Shown here: positions 37,953-47,216 of the stretch, piece by piece
Layout of the letters: each line of letters begins with the position of its first letter
Position numbering within the stretch: the stretch's first letter is position 1
NCBI GenBank assembly: GCA_031546825.1
Contig: JAVBJU010000014.1
Span: 62,001 to 126,000 of the forward strand
Length of the DNA: 64,000 bases
Direction: 5' to 3'
Source: Hohaiivirga sp031546825
GTDB taxonomy: Bacteria > Pseudomonadota > Alphaproteobacteria > Rhizobiales > Beijerinckiaceae
Program-made: the position numbers and the translations under genes
Notes under the pieces: model-generated
Told to the model about the DNA's origin: nothing
Seen by the model: the letters and a program-made list of their open reading frames with translations, nothing else
The model's database searches: none

Positions 37953-38522
37953 GTGGTCGCAAAAGCCGCTCGAAGCCTCGATAAGCCGCAATCGCTTGCC
38001 AACAACCCGGCCTACGTGCTGCTCGGTGAATTCGGACGGGCACAAGGGTTGAAGGGCGAATTGCGCCTCAAATCCCACACCGCCGAACCCGAAGCGATTG
38101 CTGACTATGGTGCGCTAACGTCCAGCCGTGGTGACGCAATAAAGATCACTGCTGTGCGCCCCGCATCCGGCAACCACCCAGATATGCTGGTGGTACGCGT
38201 GGACGGTGTCGCCACCCGCGAAGCCGCGGAAGCGCTCAATCGCGTCGGCCTGTACATCGAACGCGACCGCCTGCCCCAGCCCCAACAGGAAGACGAGTTT
38301 TTCCATGCCGACCTCATCGGCCTGAAGGTGGTCGATACCTCTGGCACTGAACTCGGCACGGTGAGCAGTGTGGCCAATTATGGTGGCGGCGATATCCTTG
38401 AAGTGGCGCCGGGCAGCTTGATGGTGCCCTTCACCAGAACCTTCGTGCCGGAAATCGACATGAAGAACGGCCGCGTGGTGATTGATTACGCCGAAAGCGA
38501 TGCCCCGGAGCAGGATGAATGA
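37953..38522 (+). CDS. rimM: 16S rRNA processing protein RimM
   Basis: A 189-residue 30S maturation factor binding S19. The N-terminal RimM domain begins YVLLGEFGRAQGLKGELRL near residue 27. The C-terminal PRC-barrel domain has DEFFHADLIGLKVVDT and ILEV. The start is a GTG at 37953 preceded by AGAAGA. Its stop overlaps the next ATG. Confidence 0.95.
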   Translation: MVAKAARSLDKPQSLANNPAYVLLGEFGRAQGLKGELRLKSHTAEPEAIADYGALTSSRGDAIKITAVRPASGNHPDMLVVRVDGVATREAAEALNRVGLYIERDRLPQPQQEDEFFHADLIGLKVVDTSGTELGTVSSVANYGGGDILEVAPGSLMVPFTRTFVPEIDMKNGRVVIDYAESDAPEQDE

Positions 38523-38989
38523 CGGCGCAACCGCTCCTGCGCCTTGCCGAAAGAGCTGACATTCCGGCCATCATCACGTTGTTGCGGGAGGACCCGCTCG
38601 GTGTAACGCGCGAAGCGATGCCCGACGACCCGCTGTATCTTCATGCCTTTGACACCCTCGCGGCGAACCCTAACAATCGTTTTTATGTGCTGGAATGCGA
38701 CAGTGATATTGTCGGGTGCAGCCAGCTCACATTCATTCCCGGCCTGTCGCGCCAAGGAGCCACCCGTGCCATCATTGAAGCCGTGCGGGTCGCCAAGCGC
38801 GAGCGCGGCGCAGGGCTCGGGACTTTTCTGATGGAAGAGATGATTCGCATCGCCTCGGAACGGGGATGCCAGCTCATTCAACTGACCAGCGACAAGACGC
38901 GCCATGACGCGCATCGCTTCTATGAGCGGCTTGGTTTCACCCGCAGCCACGAGGGCTTCAAGCGCGTGGTGCAAGAGGCAAAGCCATGA
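38519..38989 (+). CDS. GNAT-family N-acetyltransferase between rimM and trmD
   Basis: A 156-residue acetyltransferase. The acetyl-CoA loop is RGAGLGTFL near residues 97-105, followed by SDKTRHDAHRFYERLGF, the C-terminal GNAT signature. The ATG overlaps the rimM stop and the stop overlaps the trmD start, each by four bases (ATGA), so it is translated as part of the row. The substrate is unknown; ribosomal protein, tRNA or a free metabolite are all possible. Confidence 0.9.
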   Translation: MTAQPLLRLAERADIPAIITLLREDPLGVTREAMPDDPLYLHAFDTLAANPNNRFYVLECDSDIVGCSQLTFIPGLSRQGATRAIIEAVRVAKRERGAGLGTFLMEEMIRIASERGCQLIQLTSDKTRHDAHRFYERLGFTRSHEGFKRVVQEAKP

Positions 38990-39684
38990 GCACTTTTTCC
39001 GCTACCGTTCTCACGCTCTATCCCGAAATGTTTCCCGGCCCGCTCGGGGTCTCGTTGTCGGGGGATGCCCTCGCCAAAGGACTGTGGTCGCTTGAGGCGC
39101 GCAATATCCGGGAGCATGGCCTGGGGCGTCACCGCGCCGTCGATGATACGCCCGCCGGGGGCGGTTGCGGCATGGTGGTGCGTTGCGATGTGCTGGCCAG
39201 CGCCATTGATGCGGCAACAACACCTGACGACAACCGCCCACGCCTGCTGTTGAGCCCACGCGGAAAGCCCCTGACGCAGGCGCGGGTCCGTGATCTCGCG
39301 GAAGGCCCCGGCGTGATGCTGGTGTGTGGCCGTTTCGAGGGCGTCGATGAACGCGCCATCGAAGGGCGAGGGCTCGAAGAGGTGTCCATCGGCGATTATA
39401 TTCTGTCGGGGGGAGAGCTGGCAGCGATGGTTCTGCTTGATGCCTGTGTGCGCCTCATTCCCGGCGTGATGGGCAAGCTCGAATCCGGCTCCGAGGAGAG
39501 TTTTGAGAACAACCGCCTCGAATACCCCCATTACACCCGCCCACGCGATTGGGAAGGCCGCGCCATTCCGGAGGTGCTGCTGTCGGGAAATCACGCCGCC
39601 ATCGAGAAATGGCGGCGCGAACAATCGGAGCGCCTGACGGCGGCGCGACGCCCTGATCTCATGGCATCCGCGCGAAATAAATGA
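38986..39684 (+). CDS. trmD: tRNA (guanine37-N1)-methyltransferase TrmD
   Basis: A 232-residue SPOUT methyltransferase making m1G37. GRFEGVDERAIE and the trefoil-knot segment SIGDYILSGGELAAMVLLDA near residues 132-151 are diagnostic, as is HYTRP near residue 184. It ends the ffh row here. rplS, which follows trmD in many bacteria, is not next; the next gene is convergent. Confidence 0.97.
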   Translation: MSTFSATVLTLYPEMFPGPLGVSLSGDALAKGLWSLEARNIREHGLGRHRAVDDTPAGGGCGMVVRCDVLASAIDAATTPDDNRPRLLLSPRGKPLTQARVRDLAEGPGVMLVCGRFEGVDERAIEGRGLEEVSIGDYILSGGELAAMVLLDACVRLIPGVMGKLESGSEESFENNRLEYPHYTRPRDWEGRAIPEVLLSGNHAAIEKWRREQSERLTAARRPDLMASARNK

Positions 39685-39702
39685 TGTCGTGAGGAACGCG
39701 AA

Positions 39703-40089
39703 TTACGGTTTGGCGATATGCCACATACCGCCCATGCCGTCGCCGCCCGCTTCACCCGCCTTGGTGTCCTTGGCCCAGGTGTAAAGCGGCTTTCCCTTAT
39801 AGGCCCATTGTTTTGAACCGTCTTCACGGGCGACCACCGTCCAGCTTCCCATCGGCTTGGCCTGTTCTGAAGCCTTGAGCGGCGGCCAGTTGGTGGCGCA
39901 TTGAGCAACGCAGGCGGATTTGCCGGTTTCGTCCTTGGTGAAGGTGTAGAGCGTCATGCCCTTGGAATCGACCAGGGCATCACCCTTATTGGTCTTGCCC
40001 GGCATGCCCGGATCAACCGCAAGTGCCGGGAACGCGAGAAGTGCGGTCAGCATTGCTGCACCGCTCATTGTCTTGAATAGATGAGCCAT
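39703..40089 (-). CDS. Exported protein with two Yx(F/W)xxD-type repeats (PF03640)
   Basis: A 128-residue protein with a signal peptide (about residues 1-24, ending PALAV). Two repeats follow: MTLYTFTKD near residue 45 and KPLYTWAKD near residue 107. The conserved CVAQCATNWPPL motif lies between. This is the pattern of the secreted-repeat family often labelled lipoprotein, but no lipobox Cys is present here. The ATG at 40089 is chosen because it opens the signal peptide. Function unknown. Confidence 0.85.
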   Translation of the reverse strand: MAHLFKTMSGAAMLTALLAFPALAVDPGMPGKTNKGDALVDSKGMTLYTFTKDETGKSACVAQCATNWPPLKASEQAKPMGSWTVVAREDGSKQWAYKGKPLYTWAKDTKAGEAGGDGMGGMWHIAKP

Positions 40090-40179
40090 TGGAGTGTTCT
40101 CCCATGATTGTCGCGGAATGCGGCACGGAGCGCGCCGCCGTAGCGACAACTCCGCAGGGAGAGGGTGGGTTCCGGGCAT

Positions 40180-40207
40180 AAAAATGGGGAGAGGCGAACC
40201 TCTCCCC
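40180..40207 (-). terminator. Rho-independent terminator of the large exported protein gene
   Basis: Nine-base perfect arms GGGGAGAGG and CCTCTCCCC (40186-40194 with 40199-40207) are followed on the minus strand by ATTTTTATG. Confidence 0.85.
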
Positions 40208-40233
40208 GAAAGAAGCCTGACTGGCAGGCGGCG

Positions 40234-42231
40234 TTACTTCGTCGCGGTCGCCGTCACGTCGATCTTGGAGTCGAGCGATGTCGGATCCTGGCTTGCGGCA
40301 AAGAGATCGGCGAGGCCGAGGCCAACGCCGTTCTTGGCCTTGATGGCAATGTCGAGCTTGCCGGGATTTGCCCAATAGTCGAGCAGCGCCTTCTTGATGG
40401 TCTGGACCGAGCTCATGCTGGCCAAAGGCTCGGGGATCATCGCCGCCATCATCGGGACCATTGCCTTGAGCTGCTCCGGCGACTGGCCCTGTTCCGCTGC
40501 CGTGATCTTGAGGAGCTTATCGAGCCCGCCCTTATCCTCGGTATGCAGCGACACATTCTTCGCGGTGAGCCCGATCGCGGCCATCTGAATGGCCTTCTGG
40601 TCCCACGAGAACATGGTCTCAGTGAAATTGCCGAGGGTGCCTTTCAGGCTCACGCTGCCAAGACCCGCATCGGCTCCACCGATTTCCAGGTTCAATTCCT
40701 TGGCGTCCTTGTTCCAGCCGAGATCAATGACATGGGACATATTTACGGTGTCCAAGCCAACGCTCTGCAGGGTTTTATAGGTCTTGAGGCTGCTCGCCTT
40801 GCCATCGAGGGTGAACACAATGGCCGGAATTTGCAGGTTGTCGAACGAGAATCGGAACGTGGTGGGAATGGCGTTAAACGGCTTTTCCATCTTCCAGGTG
40901 AAATTCTTGAGTTTCACCGTGAAATCAACCGTCTCCGGCGTGGCGGGCTGGGCCGGGGCCGGTGTGGCCGGAGCCTCATCGTCGCCCTCTTCCTCATCCT
41001 CATCATGCGCCATCGCGACGGCCTTGGTGATGCCCTTGGCGTTCACTTCGAGGTCGTTCAGGGAAACCGTTCCGATATTCGCATAAATCGACAGAACGGC
41101 GCGACTGATACCACTGAGTCCGCTCATGCGGTTCGTCTTGGAAATCTCGCTGACGAGTTGCTCGGAGGGCAGGCTGAGGAGCTTCTTAGCTTCGCCAACG
41201 ATGGGGCCGAACGAGAAGCCCTTCCAGCTATAAGAACCAAGCTTGCCAGTGATCTTGCCACCATTGAAGGTGATGTCGGTGCCCTGCTGATCAAAGCCCT
41301 TGGTTTCGATCTTGGCGGCTTTGGCCGAGAATGAGAAGGGCGAACCAAGCTTCGGATCGGTGATGGTTTCCGAGAGCGTATAGTTCTCAATGGTGGCAGC
41401 ACCGGGCTGCAGGTTTTCAAACAACTCGACGGCGATCATGCCGATCTGCTTGATCTGATCGACCTGCTGTACCGTCGGGCCTTTGGGCGCATCGGGATCT
41501 GATTTATTTGCCGATTCTGAAATAAGCGTGGTGACCTGCGCCACAACATCCTTGAGCGGTCGCGACAGCAGCTTGATCTTGGTGCCCTCCGTCGCAGTCA
41601 TCTTGGCGTATTCGCCCTTGGCCTCAAAACCCGGAGCGGTGATGGCAAATGTCAGGCCTTCGGCTGTGCCGGGGCCAGTGAGCGCAACGGCATCCTTATC
41701 TTCCGGGCCAGCCTTGTCGACCCACAGACGATACGCATGGACGAAATTGTAATCGTTCACGCCGCCGCTCTTCAGCCCGACAGTGAAGGTGGCAAGCGTC
41801 TTGTCCTTGTCGAGGACCTGGCCGGAGCACCCGGAAAACGAATATTTGCCAACCTTGCCCGCAGCGATCTTTTCCAGCTTTTCGCCGGTGCAGGAAGCCG
41901 AGACCTTCAGCGTGCCTGCCTCAAACGAGAGGTTTGTGGTCGGGATTTCAGCCGAACCGGCGGTGAATGCCTGCATGGCCTTGAGGCGGTCCGGGGAGGC
42001 TGTGCCTGCCGCCAGCATCTTTTCGAGATCCGCCTTCGGGATGTTCGAGCCCTTGATGTCAATCTTCGGGTAAGTCAGCTTGACGCCATAAATGTCGTAT
42101 GTGACGTTTTCCAGCGTAACATCATAAGCCGCGGGCGGGCTCTTGCCACCAGCCTGCGCGCTCAGGGTGCCGAGACCGGCCACGGATAACGCCACAGCCA
42201 GGGTGGCGGCGCTCTTGAAAACAGGTTGCAT
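40234..42231 (-). CDS. Large exported protein of unknown function
   Basis: A protein of about 665 residues that I do not recognise. Residues 1-28 form a signal peptide ending LSAQAG. The first part has alternating short strands (YDVTLENVTYDIYGVKLTYP) and Ala/Lys-rich segments. Around residue 410 an acidic run (DEDEEEGDDE) leads into a Pro/Ala linker, and a second region of strands and amphipathic helices runs to the end. Only about two Cys are visible after the signal peptide (SCTGE and FSGCSG). A periplasmic or surface location is inferred. Start codons at 42231 and 42246 both fit. Confidence 0.8.
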   Translation of the reverse strand: MQPVFKSAATLAVALSVAGLGTLSAQAGGKSPPAAYDVTLENVTYDIYGVKLTYPKIDIKGSNIPKADLEKMLAAGTASPDRLKAMQAFTAGSAEIPTTNLSFEAGTLKVSASCTGEKLEKIAAGKVGKYSFSGCSGQVLDKDKTLATFTVGLKSGGVNDYNFVHAYRLWVDKAGPEDKDAVALTGPGTAEGLTFAITAPGFEAKGEYAKMTATEGTKIKLLSRPLKDVVAQVTTLISESANKSDPDAPKGPTVQQVDQIKQIGMIAVELFENLQPGAATIENYTLSETITDPKLGSPFSFSAKAAKIETKGFDQQGTDITFNGGKITGKLGSYSWKGFSFGPIVGEAKKLLSLPSEQLVSEISKTNRMSGLSGISRAVLSIYANIGTVSLNDLEVNAKGITKAVAMAHDEDEEEGDDEAPATPAPAQPATPETVDFTVKLKNFTWKMEKPFNAIPTTFRFSFDNLQIPAIVFTLDGKASSLKTYKTLQSVGLDTVNMSHVIDLGWNKDAKELNLEIGGADAGLGSVSLKGTLGNFTETMFSWDQKAIQMAAIGLTAKNVSLHTEDKGGLDKLLKITAAEQGQSPEQLKAMVPMMAAMIPEPLASMSSVQTIKKALLDYWANPGKLDIAIKAKNGVGLGLADLFAASQDPTSLDSKIDVTATATK

Positions 42232-42462
42232 GGATGCTCTCTTCATTGTGCCATCGGGTTCCCCTTAGTTGTATTCAATCCGCGCTCCATTTAAAAGCCT
42301 GAGCCCCAGCGAAACAGGAAGAATTGCTGCAAACCTGCCGGAAAGCTGCATATTTCATCGGTTCTTTCGGAGAATGTGGCGCACTGCCCCACCAAGCCAC
42401 CATTGCAACCGCGGCGTCCATCCGGCTATGCTGCCTTTCGCGCCAAAACACCGGACACGCAT

Positions 42463-42867
42463 ATGGACTGGACGACGACCAAAGCTCCCACACTGGAAGA
42501 AATGGAAGCCCTGACGCATGTCGCCTTCGATGCATTGCCGCAGGAATTCCGCGCTTTGTGCGGCGATGTGCTGATTCGTGTCGAGGATTTCCCCGACGAC
42601 GAAACAATGCGGGAGATGCAGTGCGAGACCGAGTTTGACCTCCTTGGTCTGTTTCGTGGCATCGGCCTGGCGCAAGGCTCCGCCGATTACATGACCGGCC
42701 AGCTTCCCAACATGGTCTGGCTCTACCGGCGCCCGCTGCTCGATTACTGGGCGGAGCATGACGAGACCCTCGGCGCGCTGGTGACCCATGTTCTGGTGCA
42801 CGAGATTGGCCATCATTTTGGCCTGTCGGACGCCGATATGGAGGCAATTGAGCATGCTACCGAGTAA
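42463..42867 (+). CDS. Zincin-like metallopeptidase family protein (PF06262)
   Basis: A 134-residue cytoplasmic protein. The zinc-binding motif HEIGHHFG is near residues 119-126, giving HExxH. The upstream helix with EEMEALTHVAFDALPQEF is typical of this minimal zincin family. Proteolytic activity has not generally been shown for the family. The ATG at 42463 begins the conserved region; the longer frame from 42376 has no supporting features. Confidence 0.9.
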   Translation: MDWTTTKAPTLEEMEALTHVAFDALPQEFRALCGDVLIRVEDFPDDETMREMQCETEFDLLGLFRGIGLAQGSADYMTGQLPNMVWLYRRPLLDYWAEHDETLGALVTHVLVHEIGHHFGLSDADMEAIEHATE

Positions 42868-42979
42868 TAAAATGATGTTTTGACCGCGTTGTTCGATAAT
42901 TTGCCTTGTTTGACGGGTGTTTTTCGTAATACCAGAAAAGCAGCCCGGCCTGCCGGGGAGAAGCGAAGGTTTTTGAGAG

Positions 42980-43582
42980 ATGGAAAAGTTCACGGTGCTT
43001 GAGGGCGTGGCTGCGCCGATGCGGACGGTCAATATCGATACCGATATGATCATCCCCAAAAACTACCTCAAAACCATCAAGCGTACCGGCCTTGGCATGG
43101 GGCTTTTCGCCGAGCTTCGCTATAATGAGGACGGCTCAGAAAACCCCGATTTCGTGCTCAACCAGCCCGCCTACCGCAAAGCGTCGATCATTGTGGCCGG
43201 TGACAATTTCGGCTGCGGCTCATCACGCGAGCATGCGCCCTGGGCACTGCTCGATTTCGGCGTGCGCTGCGTGATTTCCACCAGTTTTGCCGACATCTTC
43301 TATAATAACAGCTTCAAAAACGGCATCCTGCCCATCAAGGTTTCGCCGGAAGACCTGGAAAAGCTGTTTGACGACGCCGAACGCGGCTCCAATGCGACAC
43401 TGACCATCGACCTGGAAAACCAGGAAATTCGTGGTCCTGACGGCGGCAAGCTGCATTTCGACATAGACCCCCATCGCAAGAAATGCCTGCTAAACGGCCT
43501 TGATGATATTGGCCTGACACTCGAAAAGCAGGACAAGATCAATGCCTATGAGGCGAAACTTTCCGAGCGCGCCTGGAGCTGA
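42980..43582 (+). CDS. leuD: 3-isopropylmalate dehydratase small subunit
   Basis: A 200-residue subunit of the leucine-pathway isomerase. The swivel-domain motifs NIDTDMIIPKNYLK near residues 19-32 and GDNFGCGSSREHAPWAL near residues 73-89 are present. It pairs with LeuC, which is not in this window. leuC and leuD are commonly separate in Hyphomicrobiales. Confidence 0.96.
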   Translation: MEKFTVLEGVAAPMRTVNIDTDMIIPKNYLKTIKRTGLGMGLFAELRYNEDGSENPDFVLNQPAYRKASIIVAGDNFGCGSSREHAPWALLDFGVRCVISTSFADIFYNNSFKNGILPIKVSPEDLEKLFDDAERGSNATLTIDLENQEIRGPDGGKLHFDIDPHRKKCLLNGLDDIGLTLEKQDKINAYEAKLSERAWS

Positions 43583-43593
43583 GCTTCAGAAAA

Positions 43594-43604
43594 CCTTAAC
43601 CATA
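43594..43604 (+). promoter_or_regulatory. TTAACCAT-type motif before the transglycosylase gene
   Basis: CCTTAACCATA lies about 20 bases upstream of the transglycosylase start. It resembles half of the TTAA-N7-TTAA box bound by CtrA in alphaproteobacteria, but the second half is missing, so the call is weak. Confidence 0.25.
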
Positions 43605-43624
43605 AGCGGTGTATAGCGAGAGGC

Positions 43625-44827
43625 ATGATTATGCTCTCTCGCTTTCGCTTCGCCGTGGCGGCTTCCGCTTTCGGCCTCGCTGTTTCCGCCCTCCCCGCCG
43701 CAGCCCAAAGCTATGACGGTTGTCTGGCCCATTTGCGCTCTGAAGCAGCCGCCAAAGGCGTTTCGGCTTCAGCCTTCGATCGGGCCATGCGCGGCATGAC
43801 GCCGGACATGACCGTGTTCGACTCCATGAATGCGCAACCGGAATTTAAAACACCGGTTTGGGATTACCTCGGCGCTCTGGTTGATGACGAGCGCGTCAGC
43901 GATGGCCGCGCCGCCATGCGCCAGCATGCGCGAGCGGTTGCCGCGGTGGAACAGCGCTTTGGTGTTGATCGCTATGCCTTCGTCGGCGTGTGGGGCGTTG
44001 AATCCAATTTCGGCAAGAACCTCGGCAAAAAGCCCATTCTACAATCGCTCTCGACACTGGCCTGCTTCCCCAACCGGCGGCAGGGCTATTTCAAGGGCGA
44101 GTTCATGGCGACACTTCAAATCGTCCAGCGTGGCGATGTGCGCGCCGACCGTCTGATGGGCTCATGGGCTGGCGCTTTCGGCCAGACCCAGTTCATGCCG
44201 TCGACCTTCCTCCGGCTCGCCGTGGATCAGGATGGCGACGGACGGCGTGATCTCGTGGATTCCGTGCCCGACGCACTCGGCTCCACCGCCAACTTTCTGA
44301 AAAAGGGCGGGTGGGTTGAGGGCTTGCCATGGGGTTACGAAGTGCGCCTGCCGCGCGGCTTCAACGCTGCCCAGGCCGGCCGCAAAGCCAAGAAGCCGCT
44401 ATCACACTGGGCAGCACTCGGCGTGACCCATATGGACGGTCGCGCGCTCTCCGGTGGTTATCAGGCTGGCATTCTGCTACCCGCTGGCGCCAACGGCCCC
44501 GCCTTCGTGGTGACCAAGAATTTCGATGTGTTCTATTCCTACAACGCCTCGGAGGCCTATGGCCTGGCCATTGGCGTGCTCGGTGACGTGCTGCGTGGCC
44601 GCCCCGGCATCCAGACGCCCTGGCCCACCGATGATCCGCCGCTGTCCCGCGCGGACCGCCGCGAATTGCAACGCTTGCTGACCGCGCGCGGCTATGACGT
44701 TGGCGAACCCGATGGTGCCATCGGCTCCAAAACTCGCGAAGCCATCAAGGAAATCGAACGCGCCATCGGCATGCCCGCCCGCGGCAGGCCGGGCGGCAAG
44801 GTGTTGAACGCTCTGCGGCGGGGGTGA
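43625..44827 (+). CDS. Lytic murein transglycosylase (MltB family) with peptidoglycan-binding domain
   Basis: A 400-residue periplasmic enzyme that cleaves glycan strands to 1,6-anhydromuropeptides. It has a signal peptide ending LPAAAQ (about residue 28). The SLT-2 domain includes the catalytic Glu in VGVWGVESNFG near residue 127 and GAFGQTQFMPSTF. A PG-binding-1 domain covers the last 65 residues (LQRLLTARGYDVGEPDGAIGSKT). No lipobox is present, unlike E. coli MltB. Confidence 0.94.
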   Translation: MIMLSRFRFAVAASAFGLAVSALPAAAQSYDGCLAHLRSEAAAKGVSASAFDRAMRGMTPDMTVFDSMNAQPEFKTPVWDYLGALVDDERVSDGRAAMRQHARAVAAVEQRFGVDRYAFVGVWGVESNFGKNLGKKPILQSLSTLACFPNRRQGYFKGEFMATLQIVQRGDVRADRLMGSWAGAFGQTQFMPSTFLRLAVDQDGDGRRDLVDSVPDALGSTANFLKKGGWVEGLPWGYEVRLPRGFNAAQAGRKAKKPLSHWAALGVTHMDGRALSGGYQAGILLPAGANGPAFVVTKNFDVFYSYNASEAYGLAIGVLGDVLRGRPGIQTPWPTDDPPLSRADRRELQRLLTARGYDVGEPDGAIGSKTREAIKEIERAIGMPARGRPGGKVLNALRRG

Positions 44828-44868
44828 TGGCGCAAAGCGTCATCTCTTCATCTTCGCTGAATGTGCGC

Positions 44869-46128
44869 CTATAACATCTCGCCCTGCATGAGCCGGGGCG
44901 CGTCTTGTCCGCTGTCACCGGCGGCGCGGTCGGCGAAGAAGCGTTTCAGTTCGGGCAAACGGTTGACCACGCCAAGGCCGAAATCGCGCATCAGGCGTAA
45001 GGGCGTCACGTCGTTGGAGAACAGGCGGTTGATGCCGTCCATGGCGAGGCCCTTGACGGTGACGTCAAAGCGCCGGGCGTTTTCATAAAGGGCAAGCCGA
45101 TCGGCGGCACCGGGATCGAGGCCAAGACGGAAGGAATCGACGATGATCTCGGCGAGCACCGCAACATCCTCAAGCCCGAGATTGAGCCCCTGCCCGGCGA
45201 TGGGGTGAATGGCGTGGGCGGCATCTCCCAGCAGCACCATGCGGTCTGCGGTGAAGCTGCGGGCAATGCCGAAGCTCAAGGGGAAGCTCTGCAGCTTGGT
45301 TTCCAACGACAGCTTGCCAAGGATCGGTCCGAAACGGCGCTCCACCTCAGCCAGATGGCGGTTGTCGCCAAATTCCATGAGATACGCCGCCGTTTCCTCC
45401 TCCTCGGTCCAGACAATGGAGGAGCGATGGCCGAGCGAGCCGCCGGGAACCAATGGCAATGAGGCGAACGGACCAGCGGGCAGAAAATGCTCGTAGGCCT
45501 TACCTTCATGGTCGCGCTCATGGGCGATGGTGCCGACAATTCCGACCTGCTTGTAAGACCACGACACCCAGCCGATACCAGCTACGTCTCTCAACCGCGA
45601 GCGCTTGCCGTCGGCGGCAACCAGCAGGGCGGCGCGGATCGGCGAGCGCCCGGCAATGGTGACATCGACACCGTCGGAGGCAGGCGAGAAACTGTCGATG
45701 GAGCCCGCAACAAAATCAATATCAAGCGCCCGTGCGGCAGCCATGACGGTCGCTGTGAGACGGGCGTTTTCAACGAGATAAGCCAGAGGCTCGCCCTTAA
45801 TGCGGCCTTCGGCGAAGGTCATGAGGGTTGGTCGCACCGGGTCGGCAAGGCGGCTGTCGGTGATGACCATGTCGAGCACCGGCTGTGCCTCAATTGCGTC
45901 ATCATCCCACACTCCAAGGGCTTCGAACATCCGCCGCGAGGCGGGCGCAACAGCAAAAGACCGTCGGTCAAGCGCAGGGTCGCGGTTCAAGGCGGGGTCA
46001 GCCAAAATGAGATGAATGGCATCACCCAAAGCCTGCTTTAGCGCCAGCGCCAAGGTCAGCCCGTTCAACCCGCCACCGGCAATGATGATGGTGCGGGGCG
46101 TTGCGGCTTTAATCGGCTTTTCGGACAT
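44869..46128 (-). CDS. UbiH/UbiF-family FAD-dependent hydroxylase
   Basis: A flavoprotein monooxygenase of about 419 residues, probably of ubiquinone biosynthesis. The dinucleotide motif IIAGGGLNGLTLALAL is near residues 15-30. The GDAAHAIHPIAGQGLNLGLEDV segment near residue 300 is the UbiH/COQ6 signature. Which ring position it hydroxylates (UbiH, UbiF, UbiL or UbiI type) cannot be told. ATGs at 46128, 46143 and 46170 are possible. Confidence 0.9.
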   Translation of the reverse strand: MSEKPIKAATPRTIIIAGGGLNGLTLALALKQALGDAIHLILADPALNRDPALDRRSFAVAPASRRMFEALGVWDDDAIEAQPVLDMVITDSRLADPVRPTLMTFAEGRIKGEPLAYLVENARLTATVMAAARALDIDFVAGSIDSFSPASDGVDVTIAGRSPIRAALLVAADGKRSRLRDVAGIGWVSWSYKQVGIVGTIAHERDHEGKAYEHFLPAGPFASLPLVPGGSLGHRSSIVWTEEEETAAYLMEFGDNRHLAEVERRFGPILGKLSLETKLQSFPLSFGIARSFTADRMVLLGDAAHAIHPIAGQGLNLGLEDVAVLAEIIVDSFRLGLDPGAADRLALYENARRFDVTVKGLAMDGINRLFSNDVTPLRLMRDFGLGVVNRLPELKRFFADRAAGDSGQDAPRLMQGEML

Positions 46129-46340
46129 GATCTTGTCTTTCATCGCAGTTGCGAACCCGGATAGCATCACATGCTATACCATGTTGCAGCAATGGGGGAA
46201 CAGATCGTAGCGACCTTCCGGCCAATCACGATGATATGGAACGCGTGATGGCACACGCGAATGTTTGTCGCCTGATTTGCCTTATGACCGTTCGGTGTTA
46301 GTTATGCCGGTAATATCGGAATTTCTCGGGAGCCCCCAAC

Positions 46341-47213
46341 GTGTCCAACGGCATTAACAAATTGCTGGCTATCCTCAAGCTCGAGCAGCTTGAGCTTAAT
46401 CTCTACCGGGGCGGCAGCCCGCAGGTTGGGTGGCAGCGCGTTTTTGGCGGGCAAGTGGTTGGGCAGGCCGTGGTTGCGGCGTCACATACCGTTGACCCCA
46501 ATTACCACATCCATTCGCTACACGGCTATTTCATCCGCCCTGGTGATCCGGACATTCCGATCATTTATGAGGTTGAGCGCCTGCGCGACGGAAACTCTTT
46601 CGTGACACGCCGCATCACCGCTATCCAGCACGGCGTAGCCATTTTCGCCATGTCCGCCTCGTTCCAGTTGGAAGAAGCGGGCTACGAACATCAGATGCCG
46701 ATGCCGGTCGTACCAAAGCCGGATGAGTTGCTGACCGAGGAAGAGTTTCAGGTCAAGATATTGCCGTTGATGCCGCCGGAAATCCGGCACTACTTTTCCC
46801 GGATGAGCCTGCTTGATGTACGCCCGGTTGATCCTTCGCGCTATGAACTCAAAAAAGGCAATCACCCACCTTTTTTCAACTGCTGGTTCAAAGCCGCCAG
46901 TGCATTGCCCGATGATCCGGTCATCCACCGCGCCGTGCTGGCCTACGCCTCGGATTTCACGCTGCTCGATTCATCGCTTGTGGCGCACGGCCGCTCGGTG
47001 GTGGAGCGCTCCATTCAGGCGGCAAGCCTTGACCATGCTCTATGGTTCCATCGCCCGTTCCGTGCTGACGAATGGCTGCTTTATGCCCAGGACAGCCCGA
47101 GCGCGGTGAACGCGCGCGGCTTTTCGCGGGGGCTGATTTACCGTGAAGATGGCACACTCGTCGCGTCGGTCGCCCAGGAAGGGCTGATCCGCCGCCGCGA
47201 TGATCTGGCGTGA
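46341..47213 (+). CDS. tesB: Acyl-CoA thioesterase II
   Basis: A 290-residue double hot-dog thioesterase. WQRVFGGQVVGQAVVAA near residues 30-46 and the C-terminal LDHALWFHRPFRADEWLLY are conserved in TesB. The start is a GTG at 46341. It hydrolyses medium- and long-chain acyl-CoA; the physiological role is often fatty acid overflow. It is convergent with trpA. Confidence 0.95.
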   Translation: MSNGINKLLAILKLEQLELNLYRGGSPQVGWQRVFGGQVVGQAVVAASHTVDPNYHIHSLHGYFIRPGDPDIPIIYEVERLRDGNSFVTRRITAIQHGVAIFAMSASFQLEEAGYEHQMPMPVVPKPDELLTEEEFQVKILPLMPPEIRHYFSRMSLLDVRPVDPSRYELKKGNHPPFFNCWFKAASALPDDPVIHRAVLAYASDFTLLDSSLVAHGRSVVERSIQAASLDHALWFHRPFRADEWLLYAQDSPSAVNARGFSRGLIYREDGTLVASVAQEGLIRRRDDLA

Positions 47214-47216
47214 GGG

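Noticed and set aside
40165..41334. 389-codon plus-strand frame
   Set aside because: Antisense to the large exported protein, which has a signal peptide and its own terminator.
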